DNA of 11,277 nucleotides from DASRHT01 sp035293765 (GTDB lineage: Bacteria > Chloroflexota > Ktedonobacteria > Ktedonobacterales > Ktedonobacteraceae), in assembly GCA_035293765.1 (NCBI GenBank), contig DATGMF010000045.1, forward strand, positions 1 through 11,277. The letters run 5' to 3'. Shown here piece by piece: positions 5,523-11,277 of this stretch. The notes beneath the pieces were generated by a model. It had not been told where the DNA came from, ran no database searches, and was given only the letters and a program-made list of their open reading frames with translations. A program made the position numbers and the translations under genes. Within the stretch, counting starts at the first letter, position 1; the number at the start of each line of letters is the position of its first letter.

Positions 5523-7097
5523 ATGAAGCAGAAGCATCTTCCCACAGCAAAGCACGCCAGTCGGGCGTCCGAGCCGACGAAAAAGCGCCAGGACAGCTTC
5601 CCCTGGCGCTCGCTGGAGCAACAGGTGGTCCGCATGCAAAAGCGCATCACCCAGGCGGCCCGGCGCGGCGATCTGGAAGTGGTACATGCCTTGCAGCAGC
5701 GTTTGCTGGAATCGGAGCCCGCTCGTTTGCTGGCGGTACGCCGGGTGGCCGAAGAGAACCAGGGCAAGGATACTGCTGGCATCGATGGGGTCAAATCGCT
5801 TGACCCCAAAGAGCGGCTGGCTATGGCGGCGGCTATTCATCCCAACAACTGGAAAAGTCAGCCAGCGCTGCCGGTGCGACGGGTCTGGATTCCCAAATCT
5901 GACAGCGGGGAGCAGCGCCCGATCTCGATCTTGCCGATGCTGGATCGCTGCAAGCAAGCCCTGGTGAAACTGGCGCTCGAACCGGAATGGGAGGCGCGTT
6001 TTGAAGCGCATAGCTATGGTTTTCGTCCTGGCCGTAGCCCCCACGACGCCCTGGCCGCCATTGTCGTCGCCCTGGAACGCCGCCCGATGTTCGTGTGCTA
6101 CGCGGATATCGCATCTGCCTTCGATCATGTCGATCAGGCGGCGCTCCTCTCAAAGCTGCACACCTTTCCCACGCTCCAGCAGATGATCCACACCTGGCTG
6201 AAAGCTGGCGTGATGGATGGCACCAGATCCTTTGAAATGTTCCGCGCTCCAACGCCGCTCTCGCGTCTAGCTTCGCTCAGGAGCGCGGAATCGAAGTATG
6301 CTCCCAGCACAACGGGCATCGCCCAGGGTGGGATTCTCTCGCCGCTGCTGATGAATGTGGCCCTGCATGGGATGGAAGCGGTGGTACGCTCAGATGAGGT
6401 GTCCGGGCAAGACCCAGCGCCAGGCAAAGAACCGCCATTACTGGTCCGCTATGCCGATAATTTTGTGATTGCTCACCCTGATCTGAGCGTGTTGCGGCGG
6501 GTCGTCAGGCGCGTCAGGCACTGGTTAGCCTCGATAGGGCTTCAGCTGCATGCCACCAAGACAGGGACCTCGCACACGCTTAATCCCTATCGAGGGCAGG
6601 TGGGCTTTGATTTTCTGGGCTTTCATCTTCACCAGGAGGCATGGGGGCAGTCGCCCTCCGTGAAACCATCATCGACCGAGATGCGGCCCTTCTTCACGTC
6701 GCTGCCAGGCCGGTTGACCTCACCGGGAGTCGCGCTCCCGGTGAGAACCGTCATCGAGCCCAGCCAGGAAGCCATCAAACGACATCTGGCGGCTCTCGAT
6801 CAACGGTTACAGGCGGCGCAGGCTGCATCTCAGGCGCAGGTCATCGGGGAGCTCAACCCGTTGATTGTGGGGTGGGTCGCCTATTATAACGGCATGATCG
6901 AAGCCTCTTTAATGAGCCACTATGACGATCTGCTTGAAGAGCGGCTCATCGCCTGGGCCAGCAGGCGTCATCCCGGTCAGCCGCGCGACTGGCTGCTTGA
7001 CCGCTACTGGCAGCGCATTGGGAAACAGCGAGTTTTTGCCACGCCCGACGGCGTGCAGCTCCGGCGTTACCAGTCAGGGCGTCTCCTGCCGCGCTAA
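5523..7097 (+). CDS. Group II intron-like reverse transcriptase/maturase, stand-alone, beside cas genes
   Basis: A 524-residue RT. The N-terminal RVT_N-like segment (WRSLEQQVVRMQKRI...LLAVRRVAEENQGKDTAGIDG, about 28-90) and RT motifs follow in order: RRVWIPK, RPISILP, GFRPGRSPHDAL, YADIASAFD (D195 and D201), GIAQGGILSPLL, VRYADNFVI (310-313), GFDFLGF. A maturase-like X domain (PLIVGWVAYYNGMIE...) follows; no HNH endonuclease is attached. The catalytic box is YADN instead of YADD, so the second Asp is Asn. Two palindromic segments sit inside the gene in frame: 6240-6290 before the GIAQGG motif, and 6711-6750 between the thumb and X domains. Gaps on either side (51 and 54 nt) are too short for intron RNA and show no domain V, so this is a free-standing RT, as in CRISPR-associated RTs. 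Likely role: cDNA synthesis for spacer acquisition from RNA, if active. It is not fused to Cas1. The ribosome binding site is weak. Confidence 0.88.
   Translation: MKQKHLPTAKHASRASEPTKKRQDSFPWRSLEQQVVRMQKRITQAARRGDLEVVHALQQRLLESEPARLLAVRRVAEENQGKDTAGIDGVKSLDPKERLAMAAAIHPNNWKSQPALPVRRVWIPKSDSGEQRPISILPMLDRCKQALVKLALEPEWEARFEAHSYGFRPGRSPHDALAAIVVALERRPMFVCYADIASAFDHVDQAALLSKLHTFPTLQQMIHTWLKAGVMDGTRSFEMFRAPTPLSRLASLRSAESKYAPSTTGIAQGGILSPLLMNVALHGMEAVVRSDEVSGQDPAPGKEPPLLVRYADNFVIAHPDLSVLRRVVRRVRHWLASIGLQLHATKTGTSHTLNPYRGQVGFDFLGFHLHQEAWGQSPSVKPSSTEMRPFFTSLPGRLTSPGVALPVRTVIEPSQEAIKRHLAALDQRLQAAQAASQAQVIGELNPLIVGWVAYYNGMIEASLMSHYDDLLEERLIAWASRRHPGQPRDWLLDRYWQRIGKQRVFATPDGVQLRRYQSGRLLPR
6240..6290. 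repeat. Palindromic element, copy B, inserted in frame in the RT gene
   Basis: Eleven-base arms TTCCGCGCTCC (6240-6250) and GGAGCGCGGAA (6280-6290) pair perfectly around a 29-nt loop. The loop starts AACGCCGC and ends CTAGCTTCGCTCA, nearly the loop of copy A at 1579-1624. The element is exactly 51 nt and begins on a first codon position, adding 17 residues (FRAPTPLSRLASLRSAE) to the RT just before its GIAQGG motif, where related RTs are normally continuous. This resembles in-frame palindromic elements such as those described in Rickettsia genes; the comparison is by analogy only. Confidence 0.75.
6711..6750. repeat. Long hairpin inside the RT gene
   Basis: CGGTT and CTCACCGGGAG on the left (with a GAC bulge between them) pair with CTCCCGGTGAG and AACCG on the right, 16 base pairs around a TCGCG loop. 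It codes for SLPGRLTSPGVALPVRTV in a linker between the thumb and X domains. Its loop and arms differ from copies A and B, so it is not clearly the same element. It may be a second palindromic insertion or an RNA structure acting on the message. Confidence 0.55.
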
Positions 7098-7151
7098 GGT
7101 GCATGTGATTCTCGAAAAGTATCGACGATCCAGAGAGAAGGGAGGGGAACG

Positions 7152-7748
7152 ATGATGGCGCTCTCACAACTGGAGATGATCCCCATCTCCGCACTCACGG
7201 CGCTGGACTATTGTCCGCGCAGCTTCTACTATCAGATCGTGCAGGGCGAGACGCTGGTCACGGCATCCATGCTCGAAGGGCAACTGGCGCTGCGGCGAGC
7301 GCAGCAGCCGGGAGAGTGTGAGGTGAGGCGGCTTTATCTCTTCAGCGAAGCGCTGCACCTGACCGGTTTCGCGCTGGTGATCGAGGAGCCAGCAGGCAGA
7401 TTCATCCCGGTGGAGTACAGCCAGAAACAGCAGGGGAGCTGGCAGAGCGAGCAGCTCCAGCTCTGTGCGCAGGCGCTCTGCCTGGAAGAGCGGCAGCCAG
7501 GCACACCGCCTCTTCCTTACGGGTATATCATCACGCTTCATACAGGACGACGCACTCAGGTGCCTTTTACAGCGCAACTGCGAGCCAGGACGAAGGCCAC
7601 TATCCAGGAGGCGTTGCGCGTGGCAGCGCAGGAGAGCTCGCCTCCCCCGCTCACGGGCAAACTGGCCTCACGCTGCCCTCAATGTAGCCTGCTGCCTATT
7701 TGCCTGCCGGAAGAGGTCCGGCAGTTGCGAGCAGCGCAAGGCCAATAA
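7152..7748 (+). CDS. cas4: Cas4-like protein with Fe-S cysteines but degraded nuclease site
   Basis: A 198-residue protein with the Cas4 layout. C21 (DYCPR) near the start and C175, C178, C184 (RCPQC...IC) near the end fit the four Fe-S ligands, with the RecB-like PVEY and QLQLCAQALCLEE segments between. Cas4 normally trims pre-spacers and checks the PAM for Cas1-Cas2. Here the RecB nuclease residues look lost: the usual His after the first helix aligns with L47 (GQLAL), the Asp of the GxxD turn with L75 (GFAL), and the E-x-K motif reads EYS (88-90), with a Lys only at 92. It may therefore be structural. GGGAGGGG precedes two adjacent ATGs; the second (7155) has the better spacing. It sits 54 nt after the RT and 112 nt before cas1. 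The Cas4 call is strong from cysteines and context; nuclease loss is from my unaided alignment. Confidence 0.82.
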   Translation: MMALSQLEMIPISALTALDYCPRSFYYQIVQGETLVTASMLEGQLALRRAQQPGECEVRRLYLFSEALHLTGFALVIEEPAGRFIPVEYSQKQQGSWQSEQLQLCAQALCLEERQPGTPPLPYGYIITLHTGRRTQVPFTAQLRARTKATIQEALRVAAQESSPPPLTGKLASRCPQCSLLPICLPEEVRQLRAAQGQ

Positions 7749-7860
7749 AACACCATGGAGGGGCCTCCCACGATGGAATCGGGGAGCTACCCCCGCTCTG
7801 CCCTTGTACCTTTGTACCTTCACAGCTGCAAAGCCAGGACAACGACAAAGGAGATGCAAC
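7749..7860 (+). other. Structured gap between cas4 and cas1
   Basis: This 112-nt gap is the largest between genes from the NYN gene onward. It contains GGAGGGGCCTCC (7757-7768), a short hairpin of CGGGG and CCCCG around AGCTAC, a perfect tandem duplication of TTGTACCT (7804-7819), and the AAAGGAG ribosome binding site (7847-7853) for cas1. The cas1 frame is open through the gap, but the translated sequence upstream of the GTG does not look like Cas1. No function is evident. Confidence 0.4.
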
Positions 7861-8958
7861 GTGTCAACGCTCTATCTGACAGAAGAGTACGCGTTTGTGC
7901 GCCGCGAGAGCGAGAATATGCTGCGGGTAGAAGTTCCTGCCAGGGAGGGCAAAGAGGGAGTGTTGCCCTCACCTCCCCGCACGGAGCGCGTGCCGCTGGT
8001 CAACATCGACGAAGTGGTCGTGCTGGGAGAAATCACCATGACGGCGGCGGCCATCCACCTGTTGCTGGACCGCGATATCGAGATCACCTTTTTAGGGCGC
8101 TACGGGCAGTTCAAAGGGAGACTCTCGCCCTCATTTTCTAAAAATGCCATGGTGCGTCTGGCGCAATATCGGGCGCACCAGGACATGGCACAACGCTGCG
8201 AACTGGCGCGGCGGTTTGTCATCGGCAAGCTGGCGAATCAGCGCCAGCGGTTACTCAGATACAATCGTGCGCAATCTGATCCAGAAGTGAATCAAGCGAT
8301 CAACCAGATTGCGGCCTCAATCAAGACCCTGGAAGCCCTCTCTCTCCACAACGTCGTGCCGAGACGGGCAGTCGCAAGCGGAGATCATCGGATAGAAGGG
8401 ACACCCCTGGAGACAATTCTGGGCATTGAGGGGGCAGGGAGCGCGGCCTATTTCAATTGTTTTGGCAAACTCCTATCCAATAGCAGGCAATGGCCTTTTT
8501 CAGGACGTGTGAAGCGTCCGCCAACCGATCCGGTGAACGCACTCCTCAGTTTTGGGTACTCGTTGCTGACCAACAAGGTCGCCAGCGCGGTTCAACTGGT
8601 AGGGTTCGATCACTTTGTGGGCTATTTGCACAGCTCTTTCTATGGACGTCCGGCCTTAGCATTAGATCTGATGGAAGAATTCCGTCCCTTGATTGTCGAT
8701 TCGGTGGTGATTACCATGTTGAACCATCGAACGCTGGTCCCCGACGATTTTGTAGAAGAACTGAGGGCGTACCAGCTGAAACCGGAGAAGCGCAACATCT
8801 TTTTCACAAAATTTGAGGAACGCCTCAACGAAGAGATACAGCATCCCACATTTGGCTATAAAACGACCTATCGGCGCTGCATTGAACTGCAAGCCAGGCT
8901 TTTAGCCAAATATGTCACAGGCGAGATTGATGCCTATCCTCCCTTGCATATGAGATAA
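7861..8958 (+). CDS. cas1: Cas1 CRISPR integrase
   Basis: A 365-residue Cas1, the integrase that with Cas2 inserts new spacers at the leader-repeat junction. The beta-rich N-terminal domain (STLYLTEEYAFVRRE...IDEVVVLGEITMTAAAIHLLLDRDIEITFLGRYGQFKGRLS) and the helical catalytic domain are complete. The active-site residues are visible: E190 in LGIEGAGSAAYF, H257 in VGYLHSSFYGRPALALD and D269 in the same block before LMEEFRPLIVD. A GTG start at 7861 is preceded by AAAGGAG seven bases away. The frame is open further upstream, overlapping cas4, but that part shows no Cas1 homology. Cas2 follows after 12 nt, indicating co-translation. The length is in the usual range and no domain is fused (neither RT nor Cas6, unlike many RT-Cas1 proteins). 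Appears fully functional. Confidence 0.97.
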   Translation: MSTLYLTEEYAFVRRESENMLRVEVPAREGKEGVLPSPPRTERVPLVNIDEVVVLGEITMTAAAIHLLLDRDIEITFLGRYGQFKGRLSPSFSKNAMVRLAQYRAHQDMAQRCELARRFVIGKLANQRQRLLRYNRAQSDPEVNQAINQIAASIKTLEALSLHNVVPRRAVASGDHRIEGTPLETILGIEGAGSAAYFNCFGKLLSNSRQWPFSGRVKRPPTDPVNALLSFGYSLLTNKVASAVQLVGFDHFVGYLHSSFYGRPALALDLMEEFRPLIVDSVVITMLNHRTLVPDDFVEELRAYQLKPEKRNIFFTKFEERLNEEIQHPTFGYKTTYRRCIELQARLLAKYVTGEIDAYPPLHMR

Positions 8959-8970
8959 GAGGAGACGAGA

Positions 8971-9273
8971 ATGAGCAAAAGAGGTGGCCGCACTCAGACC
9001 ACCTGCTATGTGGTCGCTTATGACATTCCTGATGACCGCCGCCGGACAAAAGTGCATCAGATTCTTCTGGGCTTCGGCAAATGGACGCAATACTCGTTAT
9101 TCGAATGTTTTCTCACACGCAAGGATCTGCTGCTCTTGCAGACAAAGCTGGATGCCTATCTCATCGAGACGAAGGATAGCGTGCGTTTTTACCCACTCTG
9201 TGCCAATTGTGTTGAAAAAGTCGAAACTATTGGCGGTCCCCCTCCGAGAGAACAGCAGGTGTTCATCATATAG
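8971..9273 (+). CDS. cas2: Cas2 CRISPR adaptation protein
   Basis: A complete 100-residue Cas2, which dimerises and bridges two Cas1 dimers in the integration complex. The first strand CYVVAYDIPDDRRR carries the conserved Asp (D18), followed by KVHQILLGFGKWTQYSLFEC, the usual helix-strand pattern, and a C-terminal strand ending QQVFII. The ATG follows AGAGGAGACGAGA, a good ribosome binding site, 12 nt after cas1. The stop at 9271-9273 immediately abuts the array leader. A truncated copy of its 3' half lies in mirror orientation at 223-375. Confidence 0.96.
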   Translation: MSKRGGRTQTTCYVVAYDIPDDRRRTKVHQILLGFGKWTQYSLFECFLTRKDLLLLQTKLDAYLIETKDSVRFYPLCANCVEKVETIGGPPPREQQVFII

Positions 9274-9280
9274 ATGAGCT

Positions 9281-9326
9281 TAGCGCGGGTCGTCGTCACG
9301 GGATCGCTGAGCAGGGACCCGCGCTA
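9281..9326. repeat. Inverted repeat in the leader
   Basis: TAGCGCGGGTC (9281-9291) is the exact reverse complement of GACCCGCGCTA (9316-9326), with 24 nt between. In the left leader one arm carries a substitution (CGGGTC to CAGGTC), so the pairing there has one mismatch without compensation. Possible operator or cruciform. Confidence 0.55.
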
Positions 9327-9337
9327 CCCGCTACAAG

Positions 9338-9366
9338 CGCCCTGATGGTAATACAGGGCGGATTTT
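9338..9366 (+). terminator. Candidate intrinsic terminator of the cas operon
   Basis: CGCCCTG (9338-9344) and CAGGGCG (9354-9360) form a 7-bp stem with a 9-nt loop, followed by GATTTTTG. The only difference in the left copy lies in the loop, so the stem is preserved. It could end the cas transcript before the array's own promoter. The T-run is only five bases and offset by two, so termination may be partial. Confidence 0.45.
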
Positions 9367-9419
9367 TGTCCTGATTGACCTCCTGAAATTGACCCAAAAA
9401 AAGCGACCCGCGATTCTGC

Positions 9420-9448
9420 TTGCATCAACTGGCTTCTCGTGCTATACT
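9420..9448 (+). promoter_or_regulatory. Promoter for the right CRISPR array
   Basis: TTGCAT (9420-9425) and TATACT (9443-9448) with a 17-bp spacer. The predicted start near 9455 is about six bases before the first repeat, so the array transcript would begin almost at repeat 1. The same boxes are kept in the left leader. Confidence 0.7.
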
Positions 9449-9460
9449 AGCAAGGTAGCC

Positions 9461-11128
9461 GTCTAAAAGGGGCATTTCCTGCTTGCAGGTTTGAAAGGAG
9501 CGGGTACGTCTTTGAGTGCTATCTTCTCTTCCCATGTCTAAAAGGGGCATTTCCTGCTTGCAGGTTTGAAAGTCAACCTCCTCTGGCATCTTCACCCGGC
9601 ACATAAAGTCTAAAAGGGGCATTTCCTGCTTGCAGGTTTGAAAATCGACGAAGCATCAAGAGCAATCAACACGTCCTTCTTGAGTCTAAAAGGGGCATTT
9701 CCTGCTTGCAGGTTTGAAATCAGCAACCGGGTTGAAACCACTCCCACCGCCGTTGCCTGGTCTAAAAGGGGCATTTCCTGCTTGCAGGTTTGAAATTCTC
9801 TCTGATCGAGAGGCATGGTTATGCCTGTGAGGGTCTAAAAGGGGCATTTCCTGCTTGCAGGTTTGAAATCGTGTTCCTCTGGGGGACGCGTGTCGGGCCG
9901 CGGCGCAGTCTAAAAGGGGCATTTCCTGCTTGCAGGTTTGAAATATCTGCCCCAAAAAGACCTTGAACAGTAGGTCTCGGGGTCTAAAAGGGGCATTTCC
10001 TGCTTGCAGGTTTGAAATTCATCGATGTCATTCCGGACGCGAGCTTCAACGCCGCGTCTAAAAGGGGCATTTCCTGCTTGCAGGTTTGAAATAAACAGTT
10101 GCGGCAAAGAAGGGGTTGCAATTATACACGTCTAAAAGGGGCATTTCCTGCTTGCAGGTTTGAAATAAACCGGACAGCGCCAGAACGATGATACTCTTAA
10201 TTTTGTCTAAAAGGGGCATTTCCTGCTTGCAGGTTTGAAATCAATCCCATCTGCCTCCTGCAAGTGCTCACATGTCCATGTCTAAAAGGGGCATTTCCTG
10301 CTTGCAGGTTTGAAATCGGTAGCCCCCTTCGGTGTTCACTACATGTCCAATAAGGTCTAAAAGGGGCATTTCCTGCTTGCAGGTTTGAAATAAGGAGGGG
10401 TGTGGCATCTGCGCGAGGGCACCGTGCCGTCTAAAAGGGGCATTTCCTGCTTGCAGGTTTGAAATAAGGCGGAAGAGGGGAATGGCTACAGCATTCCTGG
10501 GTCTAAAAGGGGCATTTCCTGCTTGCAGGTTTGAAATCCTCTGAGCGGCCAGGAGGCGTTTGTGCCGACTCCGTCTAAAAGGGGCATTTCCTGCTTGCAG
10601 GTTTGAAATTCCTATCGGGTTACAATGTAGGCATCGAGATCGTTTTGTCTAAAAGGGGCATTTCCTGCTTGCAGGTTTGAAATACTGAGACGCAGCCAGC
10701 CGGTGTTTCGGCGAGCCTGGGGGTCTAAAAGGGGCATTTCCTGCTTGCAGGTTTGAAATTGCCCCACTTCTTCCGTTGTCAATACGGCCTCCAAAACGTC
10801 TAAAAGGGGCATTTCCTGCTTGCAGGTTTGAAATAATATCAATATATCTTTGAGCCAACTCCCCAATTCTTTGTCTAAAAGGGGCATTTCCTGCTTGCAG
10901 GTTTGAAATGGAGGATTGTGCCTATGATGACAGCAATTCCTCTAAGTCTAAAAGGGGCATTTCCTGCTCGCAGGTTTGAAACATGGTTGCAGTCTGCCTT
11001 AACGCTATCGATGGTCGCGGTCTAAAAGGGGCTTTTCCTGCTCGCAGGTTTGAAACAAAGGAGGTTCCACAACCGACCTTTCAGGCTTAGTGGTCTAAAA
11101 GGGGCTTTTCCTGCTCGCAGGTTTGAAA
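9461..11128 (+). CRISPR. CRISPR array, 23 repeats and 22 spacers
   Basis: A 36-nt repeat (starting GTCTAAAAGGGG, ending GCAGGTTTGAAA) occurs 23 times with unique spacers of 36-40 nt. Repeats start at 9461, 9536, 9608, 9684, 9760, 9833, 9908, 9982, 10056, 10130, 10205, 10280, 10355, 10429, 10501, 10573, 10647, 10723, 10798, 10873, 10946, 11020 and 11093. Repeats 1-20 are identical; repeat 21 has one change (CTCG for CTTG) and repeats 22-23 have a second (CTTTT for CATTT), so the degenerate end is distal to the leader, as expected. CCTGC and GCAGG form a short hairpin in the repeat, and the GAAA(T/C) end is typical of Cas6-processed class 1 repeats, though no cas6 is present. The base after the repeat is T for repeats 4-20 and C for 21-23. 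No two spacers look related and I identify no source. Confidence 0.98.
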
Positions 11129-11206
11129 CCCCATTCAGCACTACAGTGGCACTTCTTTTGAGGCAGGCTCCGCAAGCCCCTCTCGGAAGCACCAGCAAGC
11201 AGGCGG

Positions 11207-11277
11207 CTAGTTTAGATGAGCCTGAAGAGTCTGAGCAGCCTGTTCTAACACGGCAATGGTGAGCTGGTGGTTAGGGG
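11207..11277 (-). CDS. Possible 3' end of a convergent gene (partial)
   Basis: On the minus strand, entering from the right edge, a frame of 22 codons ends at a stop at 11207-11209. The residues (PNHQLTIAVLEQAAQTLQAHLN) have the look of a C-terminal amphipathic helix. It is too short to identify and could be chance. The stretch 11129-11206 between it and the last repeat shows nothing I recognise. Confidence 0.25.
   Translation of the reverse strand, partial: PNHQLTIAVLEQAAQTLQAHLN

Larger units (their letters stand above)
9274..9460 (+). promoter_or_regulatory. CRISPR leader of the right array
   Basis: 187 bp between the cas2 stop and the first repeat, near-identical in mirror image to 36-222. 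It contains an 11-bp inverted repeat (9281-9291 with 9316-9326), a hairpin with a following T-run (9338-9366), an A7 tract (9396-9402) and the array promoter. The motif GACCCGCG, or its complement, occurs three times (about 9283-9292, 9314-9324, 9403-9412), so a protein may bind there. Conservation of the whole stretch in both copies fits a Cas1-Cas2 docking and promoter region. Confidence 0.9.

Noticed and set aside
5490..6252. Minus-strand frames opposite the RT gene
   Set aside because: Opposite recognisable RT motifs; typical mirror frames in GC-rich coding DNA.
5472..7151. Complete group II intron around the RT
   Set aside because: Only 51 and 54 nt flank the gene, with no domain V or intron boundary seen, so the RT is treated as stand-alone.
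7465..7860. Upstream extension of the cas1 frame
   Set aside because: The frame is open but overlaps cas4 and encodes Arg/Ala-rich sequence unlike Cas1; the GTG at 7861 has a good ribosome binding site and the family start.
9274..9460. tracrRNA-like anti-repeat in the leader
   Set aside because: No stretch in the leader is complementary to the repeat beyond a few bases, and no Cas9/Cas12 gene is present.
9425..10887. Short minus-strand frames across the array
   Set aside because: They are translations of the CRISPR repeat (repeating FQTCKQEMPLLD or SNLQAGNAPFR) and not genes.
11129..11206. Terminator or further repeats after the array
   Set aside because: A short imperfect GCTCCG/CGGAAGC pairing exists but has no T-run, and no further repeat is recognisable.

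Overview
The window holds a complete CRISPR adaptation locus bracketed by two CRISPR arrays in opposite orientation. No recognised interference gene is present (no cas3, cas5-8, cas9, cas10, cas12, cas13 or cas6). In its place, the genes ahead of the adaptation module encode a NYN-type nuclease-like protein and a bacterial ubiquitin-like conjugation module (Ubl/E2-like protein plus JAMM-E1 fusion). Gene content and GC-rich coding suggest a bacterium with large accessory regions. Chloroflexota of the Ktedonobacteria type is my guess, at low confidence and only from general resemblance.

Layout, left to right. Positions 1-35 are the leader-proximal repeat of an array that runs leftwards out of the window. 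Positions 36-222 are its leader on the minus strand, followed by a 3' fragment of cas2 (223-375). Next is a minus-strand XRE-type HTH regulator with two internal helical repeats (390-1244). A 394-bp AT-rich gap carries two divergent promoters whose -35 boxes overlap, then a small stem-loop repeat. From 1639 everything reads on the plus strand with short gaps: a second, paralogous HTH regulator (1639-2511), a 38-codon ORF overlapping both neighbours (2508-2624), NYN protein (2621-3340), Ubl/E2-like protein (3376-4068), JAMM-E1 fusion (4089-5471), stand-alone group II-like reverse transcriptase (5523-7097), cas4 (7152-7748), cas1 (7861-8958) and cas2 (8971-9273). A 187-bp leader with its own promoter leads into an array of 23 repeats and 22 spacers (9461-11128). 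The last 150 bases may hold the 3' end of a convergent gene.

The ends are mirror images. The left leader differs from the right one by 6 substitutions in 187 bp with no indels, and the identity runs into the 3' end of cas2. With the two related HTH genes back to back, the left side looks like an inverted copy of the locus (HTH - cas2 - leader - array) that lost its middle, or like an inverted duplication of the array end landing beside the second HTH gene.

How the parts may work together (inference): the two regulators control the shared divergent promoter; Cas1-Cas2 with Cas4 and the RT acquire spacers, possibly from RNA; and the E1/E2/JAMM and NYN proteins either act as the effector branch or modify the adaptation machinery, unless the arrays depend on effectors encoded elsewhere. 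Oddities supporting a diverged system are a Cas4 that keeps its Fe-S cysteines but lacks nuclease residues, an RT with YADN in place of YADD, and a palindromic element inserted in frame inside the RT.
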